Positions 33,493 through 44,113 of a DNA stretch of 64,000 bases are shown one piece after another; positions within the stretch are counted from its first letter, which is position 1; each line of letters starts with the position of its first letter. The notes below the pieces were generated by a model, which did not search any database, was not told where the DNA came from, and saw nothing but the letters and a program-made list of their open reading frames with translations. Origin of the DNA: Raffaelea ambrosiae (taxonomy: Eukaryota; Ascomycota; Sordariomycetes; Ophiostomatales; Ophiostomataceae); the NCBI GenBank assembly GCA_002778195.1, contig PCDI01000014.1, positions 229,869-293,868 of the forward strand, written 5' to 3'. The position numbers were made by a program, and so were the translations under genes.

Positions 33493-34392
33493 ATGACTGA
33501 ATTTACAACACGGAACCGCATCTCGGCGGCTGTGGTCTGCTTTTACGTGCCGACCCTCTTTTTCGCCTCCTACCTGACCATCCGTCACGGTCTTGGCCGT
33601 AACGCTGCCTGGATCTACCTGTGTGCCTTTGCCGGTGTCCGAATCATCGGTGCCTCCCTTGAGCTCGCCAGCATTAACCAACCATTCAACATCGATATCC
33701 ACGTTGCGGGCATGATTTTCCAAAACATTGGCATCTCACCACTCATGCTCATCATCATGGCCCTGGTTGGCCGCACCCTTGCGACCGTTCGCCACAGCCG
33801 CACAACCATTATCAAACCCATTCAGCTGCGTTTCGTTCAGTTCATCATTTTCCTGGGACTGATTCTCGTCATCGTCGGTGGCGTCCGGGCTGGTGACACA
33901 TTCAAGAAGACCTTCCAGTTCCACCTGCCTGTCCTGGGCAAGGTAGGCCTAAGCCTCATCATTGCGGGCTTTGGTCTCTTGGTCATGGCAGCGATATATG
34001 TGTCCACCATCGCAGCACATATCGCCGCCGGCGAGAAGCGCCTTCTGCTTGCAGTGTGGCTGTCGTTCCCTTTCCTGGTGGTGCGCGTCGTCTATGGTTC
34101 CATGGGCGCTTACACAAGGAATCCGCGGTTCAACCAGTTGACCGGAGACGCCAACACATTCCTGGGCATGGCAATGTTGATGGAAGTATGCGTCTCGGTG
34201 ATCTGCATGGCGATCGGGTCGACCATGCCAACAACGCCCTTTTCACAGCAGGCCGCAGACTTCCGTGACATGAAGCAGACTCTGAAGGCAAAGTTGAGCA
34301 GAAACGGGGCATCACAGGAGACAACAGAGTCACAGCAGGATTCTGGGTCGCAGTCGGAGGGGACTGTGGAGAAAGGTCATGAGAGCGTTTGA
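33493..34392 (+). CDS. Seven-span membrane protein (DUF7702-like)
   Basis: This is a single exon of 299 residues. Seven hydrophobic segments span roughly residues 10-240. They start with 'ISAAVVCFYVPTLFFASYL' and include 'WIYLCAFAGVRIIGASLELA', 'PLMLIIMALVGRTLATV' and 'FVQFIIFLGLILVIVGGVR'. The pattern and motifs (YLCAFAGVRIIGASLELAS, WLSFPFLVVRVVYG) are those of the fungal DUF7702 family, formerly annotated as integral membrane protein. The C-terminal 55 residues are polar and Gln/Ser-rich (ASQETTESQQDSGSQSEGT), presumably cytosolic. The function is unknown. The start ATG follows a pyrimidine-rich leader. Confidence 0.87.
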   Translation: MTEFTTRNRISAAVVCFYVPTLFFASYLTIRHGLGRNAAWIYLCAFAGVRIIGASLELASINQPFNIDIHVAGMIFQNIGISPLMLIIMALVGRTLATVRHSRTTIIKPIQLRFVQFIIFLGLILVIVGGVRAGDTFKKTFQFHLPVLGKVGLSLIIAGFGLLVMAAIYVSTIAAHIAAGEKRLLLAVWLSFPFLVVRVVYGSMGAYTRNPRFNQLTGDANTFLGMAMLMEVCVSVICMAIGSTMPTTPFSQQAADFRDMKQTLKAKLSRNGASQETTESQQDSGSQSEGTVEKGHESV

Positions 34393-34620
34393 AAAACAGA
34401 CCATCAACTCATAGCCCCCACACCCAACTAAATCAGAGCAACCAATTTGCAGGATGGACGAACCTCCAGCGACAATAATACATAATATATAGACTCATAG
34501 ACATAGATCATAGACAAAGCATAGACGGATAGCGCTGCCTCTAGGGCGCGTCATAATTTGATACCCCCAATTCTCTAATCTACTAACTGCAAATGCTTTG
34601 GATACGTGTACATTATCATC

Positions 34621-36029
34621 TCAACGAAGAAGGACCTCTTTCATTACCAATTCTGGCGCCTTGTAGCCTGTCCACTCACGGAAGATGCGGAAAAGTTGGC
34701 TTTGGAACTCAGGATCCCGGGTATCTGGTGTCCATGTCACCCGGTCGCCGAGTAAGCGGGGTTTCTTGCCGGCAGCTGGTTCTCTGCCTTCGACACCGAC
34801 CTTGTTAATGAGGCCGCTTTCTTTTGCTGTAGCAGTGAGGGTGTCCACCATTTTGGCATTGACGACGTTCGCTTTCGCCAGGGAGACTGCACCACCAAAG
34901 TTGGCCCCCTGCAACAAATGAGGCAGCTCCGTCTCGGCAGCAGTCGACAGTACAACAGAACACTTGTGGGGCATCCCCAATTCTTGGAAAGCGGCAGTGA
35001 AGGCATTTGCAATCGCCGACACAGGTAGCACTGCGCCATTGCTGCTTCCATTGGTGATGTTACTGCTTCCATTGGTAGTGATACTGTTTCCGTTGGTGGT
35101 GATACTGTTTCCGTTGGTGGTGATACTGTTTCCGTTGGTGGTGTTACCGTCGCCGATCAAGACAAATGTCTTTGGGCGCAGCTGGCCCAGGAGGTGGCGC
35201 GCCGAGTTGACTTCGGCCAATGTAAGCTGTCCAGGCGCCGATGGGAAAGGAACAAGACGATGGGTGACGAGCGAGATGGGCGACAAAACTCGCGACAGCT
35301 GTCCGTGAGGACCCATGCCGACAGCAAGGAGAGGCTTGGGCTGGGGCACAGCAGACTCGTGTTGACGAACGAATAGGGCCAGCTCGTGAGCATCATAGAC
35401 GGAACTAGCAAGGATGCTGAGCTTGACGATGTCTAGTGCATTGAATAGTGAGCCATTGCACAACAGTCCTGGTCAAATAGTGTGTGTCTGCGACAGCTGC
35501 AGGGTTGCTTACCTCCAAACGTATCAGCGAAGTGATACTTGTCGCGCAGCTCCTGGCTTGTCCAGCGAATGTCGCCGGTCCAGCTGTGGTACGACGCAAT
35601 AATCTTTGTTTCACCCTTGCACTTTGCAAGCGCGTCGATCATGCTCTGTGGCCATTCGATTTCGACATCAATGTACTGACACCCGGCCGCAATGGCCATT
35701 TGCATGAGGGCCAATGCTTCCTTGTGGGATGCATCGGGAAACTTTCCGCCCTGCGAAAATGTCCGGATGGTGAAGAGAATGGGCATATCAGAGAGCTTCT
35801 GCAGGAGCTCCACCTGCTGCCGAACATAGTCCAGCGGCGGCAGGTTGGTTTTTCCAATGGGGTCGCTGCTCGGCGTCAAAAGATCAGCCCGCATCTCCCA
35901 GATGTCACCGCCATAGCCGATGCGGGTGATAAGATCTGCGCCAGCGGAAATATCGGGGAAGGTGAGTGGAATGATGAATGTTTGCGGCCGCAGAGGATTG
36001 CGGTGGTTGGCGAAGATGATGTCCCCCAT
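34621..36029 (-). CDS. Type I 3-dehydroquinase fused to a half shikimate-dehydrogenase-like domain
   Basis: The exons are 36029-35513 and 35468-34621, with a 44-bp intron; the product is 454 residues. Residues 15-270 form a type I 3-dehydroquinate dehydratase. The catalytic set is present: Glu45 in 'DIWEMRADLL', His148 in 'KIIASYHSW' and Lys188 (Schiff base) in 'ALDIVKLSILA'. 'PILFTIRTFSQGGKFP' and 'SAPGQLTLAEVNSARHLLG' also fit. Then come TTNG-type repeats (about 281-315). Residues 320-454 resemble only the substrate-binding half of shikimate dehydrogenase ('ANFGGAVSLAKANVV', 'GLINKV', 'LLGDRVTWTPD'); no NAD-binding domain exists. The enzyme half should convert 3-dehydroquinate to 3-dehydroshikimate. 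It is a paralog of the AROM C-terminal domains and lies near a QutR-like gene. Confidence 0.87.
35046..35146 (-). repeat. 21-bp minisatellite inside the dehydroquinase gene
   Basis: About four to five imperfect copies of a 21-bp unit encode repeated N-S-I-T-T-N-G in the linker between the two domains. Copies nearest 35080-35146 are almost identical, so copy number may vary between strains. Confidence 0.85.
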
Positions 36030-36908
36030 GGCGAAAATCAGGTGAGTTTTCGGCGATGCTTGCCCGGTAGCTGGCGGACCTCCAGCACGGGCCGGGACTA
36101 CCCCAGTCGAACGGGTTGCTATATATACGGTCTTGGGAAAATACTAGGCTCCAGCTAACGGGTGAGGCTTTATCCGCTATTGGTTCAAACCTCGGGGTAT
36201 TATGTATTGGGGTGTATCTCGGGTTGACGATCATGAACTGCAGGCGAGTAACTCAACGGTTGAGTCTGTACAATTTGGCTGCAAAGTGTTACCAGGAACT
36301 GAATCCACCATCTACCATGGCCTGGCACGAGAGGCAGATAATTGATCGAGTTCTATTTTACACGGTTTAACATGGTCTATACTTGTAGACAATTTTCATA
36401 TCAAGAGTCTACGTGGATGCGATACTATCCGCCAGTAATTGCGGACTGCCGGTATGAGGCTCCGAACAAGAGTGGCCAGCAACTTTATACCCCGGATTGG
36501 CCGTCCAAGACCCCTGGACAAACTTGAAACCTCTGTGTGGCCGAGTCTCTCGAATCACTGATTATCTACCTAGCATGCAGTTGGTCGGACGGCAAAATCC
36601 TCACCCGGTGGAGATTTGGGTGGGGTGTGTTAGCGAGTTGGCTGTGGCTGATTTTCTATTCTCACTTGTCTGTCTCTGTCTGGGACAACTATGTGGCACT
36701 TGTGGCTTGAAATAATAGAATTTGATGTGATCTAAGCTCTGGGATCGGACGTAACTACAAATTATCGAAGAGTGTCGAGAGATCTGCAGTGACAGGAGCA
36801 CGCAGCACGCCAAGGTGTTCCATGAATAACGGCGAATTAGCAAGCCTAAATGTTCCGGTTAGTTAGCTGCTTTTCTGCACAGAGGGGATATGACGAGTAA
36901 CAGGGTCC
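36030..36908. other. Intergenic region upstream of the dehydroquinase gene
   Basis: No gene was recognised. A TATA-like run lies close to the dehydroquinase start; the remainder is the 3' side of the Zn2Cys6 regulator. Confidence 0.45.
36120..36127 (-). promoter_or_regulatory. TATA-like element of the dehydroquinase gene
   Basis: TATATATA lies about 91 bp before the start codon at 36029, in a good position for a TATA box. Confidence 0.45.
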
Positions 36909-39182
36909 CTACCACTCTGCAGAGTCCAACGATGCGAGGCTGTCGAACAAGGTGTCGTCGTCTGCCTCGCTCGTAAGAAGATCGCTCATCATTGTGGTTA
37001 GTTCCTGTTCCGGGATGCCAGCCGTAGCCGTGCCGGGGAGTGCTTGCTGGTTGGGGAGGTGAGATTTGGGCGTCTGAGTCGCATCGTCGAATGCGATGTC
37101 GCTGGTGTCGGTCTCTTGATGGGTAGATGGTGTGAAGGGAGGTTCCGGATATGGTCGACAGGGATCGGCCTGAATATCAAAAAGATGGCCAGACGTGTGG
37201 CCACTTATTGTAGTAGCACATGACGCGTCTTGTATTGAGTCCAGGAAAGAGGAAGTCCTGGGAGTTTTAGACTGTGGTATGTTGGAGACCATGTATGAGG
37301 CTTGGTCTCGTGGTGTTTTGCAGCAGAGGCTAAGCATGCATGAAAGAGACTCCTGCGCGGCACGCCACTCTCTTTCCTTGCTTGGGCTAATGCGCCCAGA
37401 GCCGACGTGGTGGTCGAGGTTTTGGGCGAGGAGCTTCAAATAGCCGTGAGTTGTGGGCGCAATGCTGCATCTGCTGAAAGTGCTGACACGCTGGCACAGA
37501 CTAGCACACGTATCTTGTAGTTTGTTTTGAGGATCTCCCGATTGTGACATGGGCGAGTTTCCCGTGCTCGTTTCTGCTAGCACAGACAGGCACAGCGAAA
37601 CAGTGCGCAGATTGAGCTGCTGTGGTGATGCATTGACATCACACGGCCTTGGAAGACAGGGCAGAGAGACCCCTCTGCTGTTCATATGAGAGTGGCCGGA
37701 GACGCTGCTTTCGAACAGGAAACTGTTCAAGATACCAGAGACATGGACAAATTGGTTGAATGTGCTCAGCGCAAACCCGGGTGTCTGATCAGCGGGCCTG
37801 TGGTGCGTCTTTGGCTGCTGCTCGTTATGGCAGTTGTGCCCGGGCCATGGCCGCCAGGGTTCCCATTCTTCGATGCCGTCCTCGGCAACAAGGCCGATGT
37901 GATGGATGTCTTCGCTCCTGAAGTAAGGCCGCTTGCCAAGCGCAGCAGCTACCATGGTCTCCAGGACGAAACACCCAAGCGTGACTCGTCTGACATCATC
38001 AGTGACACCGTCAGGTACACGTGTCGTATTCGGCTTCGTCTGTGATAAGTTCACGGGGAAGAGACTCGTGATCAGATAAATGGCCTTTCCCAGGGTGACC
38101 CACGCCGTATCCCAGAGGCCCTGGTCCCAATGGAGAAGAACCAAGACCAGTAGCGCCCGGGCATGACCGATGTCTTTGCACACCCTCTCCGTCATGTCCT
38201 GGGCTTTCTTGTACATCTCCCGTGTTTCAGCTGCAGCAGGATGTGCCTGGTGACTTGACAGTGCCATGACAGACCAGAGAAACGCGTTGTCCCCCGGCTG
38301 GACATCCGAGTCGGACGTGCCTAGCATATGGGCTGTGCGTAGCAAATCGTGCTTCTGGGATATAGGAAACCAGCAGTGCGTGTGGGCAAAGTAGAGATCC
38401 AGCAGAGAGGACCAGTCGGCTGGCAGTGCGGCGATTCCCCTGTTCGACTCGGGAGGACTGATCAGAGGCAGCAGGTCCATACTTGGGACATCCATATCCA
38501 GGATTGCGTTTGCTGCCATTGGTATCTCGAGAATAGTCTCCATTTCCGAGCTGTCGTTCAGAGGGGGTGGTGGCATTGCCGTCGATGGACGGCCCATCTG
38601 CGGGACGGCCGGCCACAACATGGAGACCGTGCCTTTCTGCACGGCTCTGGCTTGCTCCATGCGGAGGAACAGTTTTTTTTGTAGCGTTTCTGTCTGTGCA
38701 TCCTCGTCCTCGGCTGTCTCTCCTGGTCGGAGCAGTCGTTCCATCTCTTTCGCCACTTTGCTGTTTCTCCAGGTATCGAGAAATGAGACAGGGGCCTCCG
38801 TGCCAAGTACGTCCGTTTTTCTGCACTCGTCGATGACTGTTGGCGTTTGTGGCTGGCCGTCTTCAACCAGACCAAGCATCCAAGTCTCGCTTCCTTCGAT
38901 GGCCTGGAACACCACGCCCAGTAACATCTCCAATGACCGCACATAGCCAGACCGCAGTCCCCGCTTCTTGGATGGGTTGTAGTTGCATACCCGTTTCATC
39001 CGCGCACAGGAGCTACAGCAGGGCTGGTGGCCATCGCATCGGTCTTTCCGCCTGCGGCATTCGAGGCAGGCCCGTGAGACGCGGAGGCGTTTCTTGCCTT
39101 TGCTGCTGGACTTGTCGGAGTCGTCGGCATCGGGACGGGGTCGCTTTGTGTTGTCGTCCTCACAAGCATGTCCTTGCGCCAT
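36909..39182 (-). CDS. Zn2Cys6 fungal transcription factor (near the QutR-like gene)
   Basis: This is a single exon of 757 residues from the ATG at 39182; the frame is open 23 codons further. The zinc cluster is at residues 39-66 ('SRACLECRRRKDRCDG', 'CSSCARMKRVCNYNP'), preceded by a basic Lys/Arg run. The linker 'KKRGLRSGYVRSLEMLLGVV' follows. This 'KKRG..(S/T)GYVR.LE' element is shared with QutA/Qa-1F-type activators. The middle domain (about residues 270-480) is a fungal_trans region with 'YFAHTHCWFPISQKHDLLRT' and 'LVLVLLHWDQGLWDTAWVTL'. The C-terminus is acidic (TSEADDDTLFDSLASLDSAE), a likely activation domain. It is divergent from the QutR-like gene, so a shared quinate/shikimate-type regulatory role is inferred, not shown. 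Confidence 0.9.
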   Translation of the reverse strand: MAQGHACEDDNTKRPRPDADDSDKSSSKGKKRLRVSRACLECRRRKDRCDGHQPCCSSCARMKRVCNYNPSKKRGLRSGYVRSLEMLLGVVFQAIEGSETWMLGLVEDGQPQTPTVIDECRKTDVLGTEAPVSFLDTWRNSKVAKEMERLLRPGETAEDEDAQTETLQKKLFLRMEQARAVQKGTVSMLWPAVPQMGRPSTAMPPPPLNDSSEMETILEIPMAANAILDMDVPSMDLLPLISPPESNRGIAALPADWSSLLDLYFAHTHCWFPISQKHDLLRTAHMLGTSDSDVQPGDNAFLWSVMALSSHQAHPAAAETREMYKKAQDMTERVCKDIGHARALLVLVLLHWDQGLWDTAWVTLGKAIYLITSLFPVNLSQTKPNTTRVPDGVTDDVRRVTLGCFVLETMVAAALGKRPYFRSEDIHHIGLVAEDGIEEWEPWRPWPGHNCHNEQQPKTHHRPADQTPGFALSTFNQFVHVSGILNSFLFESSVSGHSHMNSRGVSLPCLPRPCDVNASPQQLNLRTVSLCLSVLAETSTGNSPMSQSGDPQNKLQDTCASLCQRVSTFSRCSIAPTTHGYLKLLAQNLDHHVGSGRISPSKEREWRAAQESLSCMLSLCCKTPRDQASYMVSNIPQSKTPRTSSFLDSIQDASCATTISGHTSGHLFDIQADPCRPYPEPPFTPSTHQETDTSDIAFDDATQTPKSHLPNQQALPGTATAGIPEQELTTMMSDLLTSEADDDTLFDSLASLDSAEW

Positions 39183-39498
39183 TGTGAAGTTTGCCGCCGA
39201 CTGCTTCTCTCTGCGAGTGTCATCGAAGCTCGGCTGAAACGCGAACAGCAAAACTTGTCAATTCCAGTTGCCGAACCCCGTGGGGTTCAGTCGCGGGGAA
39301 TGAAGGTCTAGCCTCCGGCAAAGAAATTAGCCGGCCTCCCAGTTGTGGATGCCGCCATATGGGACTAGCCTCGCGCCGTTTCCCGCTGAACTCGTCGACA
39401 AAGAAAAGGAACTTCCGACGTCGTGAAAGTAATGTTCACAAACTATCGGTAGTTCATAAATATCAGCACGGCAATGATGAAGAGAGGAGACGCACGCC
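39183..39498. promoter_or_regulatory. Divergent promoter between the Zn2Cys6 factor and the QutR-like gene
   Basis: A 316-bp space lies between the two start codons. No operator was recognised with confidence. The head-to-head layout suggests co-regulation of the activator-like and repressor-like genes. Confidence 0.5.
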
Positions 39499-42182
39499 AT
39501 GACACGGGTCACTTCTGCGCCGAGCTCAATGTCGTCGGGGAGCCACTCTTCGATGCCGATGCCCCGTCCAAATGCTGCTTCACTACCGGCAACTGGTCCA
39601 CCGACAACTAGCAGCAATGCTGCAACGGCACTGGAAGCGTACCATCCCGGAACTGCGTCCGGCATGCGCCGGTACCGGAGCGATGCATCGCTTGTCCTCG
39701 TTGGCATGCGCGGCACCGGCATGTCCAGTCTCGGTGTCATGGCCAGCAGCGCACTCGGATTCCGTCTCGTCGATGCCGACCAGCACTTCTTCCAAGTAAC
39801 AGGCCTGTCGCGAGCTGCATTCAAGTCTGTTCACGGTTCAGATGCCTACAGCCAAGAGGAGTTGCGGCTTATGCGCTCCATGCTGGCAGACAATGCCTTG
39901 CGAAGCATACTGGTCTGCGGGCCGGGGTGTGTCAAAGGACCCGGAAGACTTTGGCTGTCAGAATATGCCCGGGAACACCCAGTCATTTTTGTCCTGCGCG
40001 ACACAGACGGTATTCAAGAGCATCTGAAGCTCTGGGATGTCGAGACGATTCAACAGCTCGTCCGGCTGAGCAGCCCCATCCATCGAGCGCTTTCGAGCTA
40101 CGAGTTCTACAACCTGTCTGAGCCGCCGTCGGCAAGTCCAGATAGCGGCTCGCCTCGCTCATTGACACTGAAACAGGCGGAACGAGATTTCCTGCGTCTT
40201 CTCCAGGCCATTGTGGCGGATAATGGAGACACCAGGCTCGGACAGGCACACTCGCTGGAAGATGGCAGCCCAGCACTAGCGTTCGCACCGGGAGCGAAGG
40301 CATACACATATGCCCTAACCGTTCCTCTGCCACTTCTGCAGGAGGTCGGACCCAGTCTGAGGAAGGAGCCGGACATGTCGGCTACTGCAGATGCTGTGGA
40401 GTTGGTAATTCCTTTCCCTGGAGAGGACGCCATTTTCGACCATAACACGGCCAGCAGCCTCACTCGACAGTACTACGTGGCCCGAAGGACTATCTGTCTG
40501 CCCGTTGTTGCTTTTGTGGACATTGGACATGTATCAAAACTACAAGAAAGTGTCTACTTTGATCTACTTGACCATCTACTGCGACTAGCTCCTGAATACC
40601 TTTGTGTCGACCTTGGCTGTGACAAGGAAAACATTCGTCGTCTCGTGGCTGCCAAAGGTGCGACCAAGATTATTGGCCATTATACAGTCACCTCTCCAGG
40701 AGACAACGGCTGGGATGAAACCGACAGAGAGGATCAAGTCTGGTTGGCGGACGACCTGGGCTGCGATGCTGTCCGTCTTTGCCAAAGTGCCCAGTCTCTC
40801 GCCGACAATCATGCCGCACAACAATTTGTTCGGCGCGTACAACGGCAACAGACACATCACTGTGCAACCAGGAGGGCGATACCCATCATTGCGTACAACA
40901 CAGGCCATCTGGGACGCATGTCGTGTTTTTTGAACCGGACACTGAGCCCTGTGACACACCCACTGCTGGAGGAAGCCAGGACGAAGCTGGCCAATTCCTT
41001 TTCCCCTTTCCCCCTTATCGCCCTGAAAGACGCACAACGTGCACTCTACAGCGCCTTTATGTTGGATCCCATGATTTTTGGTATCTACGGATCTCGTGCT
41101 GCGTCTAGCCTTTCGCCGGCAATGCACAATCCGGCGTTTGAATTCTGTGGCATGCCGCATACATACACAACATATGAGCACCCAACCCTGCGTGACCTGG
41201 AGGCTCTTGTGTGCAGCCCCCGTTTCGGGGGTCTCAGTATTACTGCCCCTTTCAAACGCGATATCATCCCGCTACTTGGCTGTCTCAGCCATCATGCTCG
41301 TGCCATCGGCGCGGTCAACACTATCATTCCCTTGCAAGGCCATTTGCACGGCCGCGGTCCAACGGCCGAACATCTCCTCGACCGCAACCGTGCCAACCAC
41401 GAGGACGGCCCGGTGACACTCTACGGTGAAAACACCGACTGGATTGGTCTTCTAGCATGCATTCGGCGTAATCTCTCACCCATCAACGCTGTGCGACGGA
41501 GGACGACGGCATTAGTGCTGGGCGCAGGTGGTATGGCCCGGGCGTCGACATATGCTCTTTTGCGGCTGGGGGTGCAGACGATCTTTGTGCAGAACCGGAC
41601 AGTGGCCAAGGCGGAGGACTTGGCGGTACAGTTCACGGCACTAGCAGCAGAGATGGCACGGGGCAGTGGCAAGGATGTCGCGGACGCAAAACGCCAAAGA
41701 CCTGCATCTACAAGCCAGCACCAGCCAAACAAACCCACTACTACCGTCCGTGTCATTCCGTCGTTCGATTCCCCTTGGCCAGATGGTCATGATCCACCAA
41801 CCATCATTGTATCGTGCATACCGCACAACCGTGTCGACGGCCAATCATCGGCTGACCGACGCCTGCCCACGGGCTGGCTGACCAGTCCAACGGGCGGCGT
41901 CGTCATCGAGGTAAGAGAGTTCTGACTCCTATGACGCGGCCTCAGTTGTGCTAACATGTGATTTCTGCCACAAAGCTCGCCTACATGCCTTTACAAACTG
42001 CTTTGCTACGGCAAGCACAGGACATGAGTGACCATGGGTGGATCTCCATCGATGGTTTACAGGTACTTCCCGAGCAAGGCGCAGCCCAGTTCGAACTGTT
42101 CACGGGAAGGAGAGCACCGAGAGAATTGATGCGGAGGGAGGTCTTGAAAGCATACCACAGTCAGGAATGGAGTTCAGAATAG
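39499..42182 (+). CDS. qutR: QutR/Qa-1S-like quinate repressor homolog (AROM C-terminal-like)
   Basis: The exons are 39499-41910 and 41976-42182, with a 65-bp intron joining 'GVVIE' to 'LAYMPL'; the product is 872 residues. The order of domains is that of the last three of pentafunctional AROM. A shikimate-kinase-like domain (about 62-250) has P-loop 'VGMRGTGMSSLG', with the catalytic Lys replaced by Met75. A dehydroquinase-like domain (about 330-510) keeps His394 (IIGHYTV) but has Arg426 instead of the Schiff-base Lys and lacks the E-x-R-x-D motif. A shikimate-dehydrogenase-like domain (about 525-872) has 'SLSPAMHNPAFEFCGMPH', 'AIGAVNTI', 'GENTDWIGL' and 'LVLGAGGMARASTYAL'. This matches QutR of Aspergillus and Qa-1S of Neurospora, which bind shikimate-pathway metabolites and repress quinate genes. 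Confidence 0.9.
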
Positions 42183-42485
42183 ACACTTGTTAGAACGCAG
42201 TTATTACCTGCTTTATTCAATCCTCGTTCAAGTAGTAACAGCATTATGCCCGCAATAATAAATCAACGCTGTATATAGCAATGTTGCCTCCTCCCATGTA
42301 CAACGCCATATATTTGTATAACGTATGTGCAATCCGTGATACTCCGGGGTACCGAAAACCTTGACCATTAAGAAACTTGCATATTTCCCCGACCCGTGCG
42401 CAGACAACTTGCTTCTACCAAGAACCTGATCCCGAAAATGAACAATGAAAGACGAAAGAGACGCAAAACGCAAAACACAAGACTT
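42183..42485. other. Convergent 3' intergenic region
   Basis: About 300 bases lie between the ends of two convergent genes; nothing was recognised. Confidence 0.45.
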
Positions 42486-43163
42486 TTAGTCGCTGTCAGA
42501 CGACGGCACCATTTCAATGGGCGGTAGATTGCCGGAGGATTTCCGAGAACAGGCCGTGCAGCAGCACCGGATGGAGCCTGTGATGAACGATATCAAACTC
42601 AGTGCCCTTTGAGCCAGTTAGCCAGTAGCCGTAGACGACAACGGGTTGTGTCCAAAATGTCCAACTTACGCAATAGTTTCCAAAATTAAAAATACAGCAT
42701 CAATCGTGTCTTCGGCGGGATACGGGACGTCTTCGCAAGACACGTCGCTGCACTCGGTAGCCCCGTGGTAGGTGAATAGAATAACCAGCCCCACGGGCGC
42801 ACAGTATGCAATGGCGCAAGCATCCAATATGCAATGGCTGACGACGAAGGCGAACCCGGGGAGAGATCGTTGCCGGTCGAAGATGGGGAGACAGGCGATC
42901 GTGAGGGCATATGCTTCGTAGACTAGAAGAACAGGGGCCTTGTTGTTGGCGGACATGTCAGCCAAAGTGGCCCATTGTAGATAAGGAACAGGATAAAGAA
43001 AAAAGAAAACCCAACTCACGATTCCCAGTGCCCAGCCTACGCTGACGTCGAATTTAATGGCAGCATTTACAGCATATCCGAGGACGGCGGTCGATGCCGC
43101 CACCAAGAGGGCACGGAGGACGGCATCGATGTAAACGGGGCACAGCACGCTTCCGCGAACCAT
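42486..43163 (-). CDS. Four-span small membrane protein with Cys-rich tail
   Basis: The last intron (42669-42598) joins '..LILETIA' to 'LISFITGSIRCCCTACSRKS' and is well supported because it completes the fourth span. A second intron (43019-42939, GTGAGT...AAG, with CTGAC branch-like site) is 81 bp, a multiple of three. Spliced it gives 174 residues, retained it gives 201. The protein has hydrophobic segments near residues 8-30, 48-65, 75-105 and 130-150, an acidic loop (ECSDVSCEDVPYPAED), and the tail 'CCCTACSRKSSG', a likely palmitoylation site. The four-span layout recalls MARVEL-like fungal proteins but no motif proves it. The start is the ATG at 43163 after an AG-rich leader. Confidence 0.7.
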
Positions 43164-44113
43164 TATGCTGTCTCGTGTGTGTCTCGTGTGTGAAGAAAAA
43201 AGAAAAAAAGAAAAAAATGGGATGTGGGATAGAGCCCAAAGGTTGGCCTTCGCATAGGATGTGCGCAAGCTGGTCGGTGGAGCCAAGGCGCTGTTATAAG
43301 CTTAACGAATCTTACACCACTGAGCCTCGCCCTCGTACCATATGCATGAGTTGCTGACGACGGCTGACGAGATGGCTGTCTCGATATCTGTTTGGGTATA
43401 TTTCTGCCTATTTGCCCGGGAAGAGTGCGACGTCAGCGCGTCCTACGGACGCAGCCTGGTCAGGCCCTCTTTAATAAGTAGTTACGCATCAGAGCGACAT
43501 GTAGCCGCGGCGCCGAGCAAGCTTCTTGACTATTTTCTTGGCAGCCGACATAGCCGTGGGGCTGCACCGTACTCCTACTGCCCGTTTCCTCCACGCAATA
43601 AAAAATGAGCCCCACGATGAAAACGTTAAGCATAACAAGTGAAAGTCGGAAAAGATCCGTCAGAGCAAAAGGCGTGAGCGGCTGATCTGGTGAGAGGGCT
43701 GTATGTGGGGCTACTGTGGGCTGGCCATCACTTTTTCCACAGCGACGGGCGATTCGATTGGAGCTCGTTCTCGTTTAAAAACGGAACAGTCCCGACACTA
43801 AAACTCAGCCCGGCGCAACTTGGCCAGGGAGCCACCCACCGTAAAAGATCGGCCAGCATCACCCTGTTTTCTCATTGCGACGTCATTCAGATTGTGGGAG
43901 CCTCGGAAATGCCTGCAGCTCGGGAAGGTCTGCAAGCGAGGGGAGGGAAAAAAATGTCTCCATGCGTGCTCATGGCGGCTTAGCGAATGTTTCAGTAGCA
44001 ATGCTGAAATACGACAACGAAGAGGAGAAAAAAACAAGGGTATTAACATGCGCCTATGATTACGGGTATTTAGATGGAAGACAGATCATTTTGTTTGGGG
44101 TCAGGCGAGGACG
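43164..44113. other. Intergenic region
   Basis: No coding sequence was recognised in about 950 bases. This covers the upstream region of the four-span protein and the 3' side of the second Zn2Cys6 gene. Confidence 0.45.
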
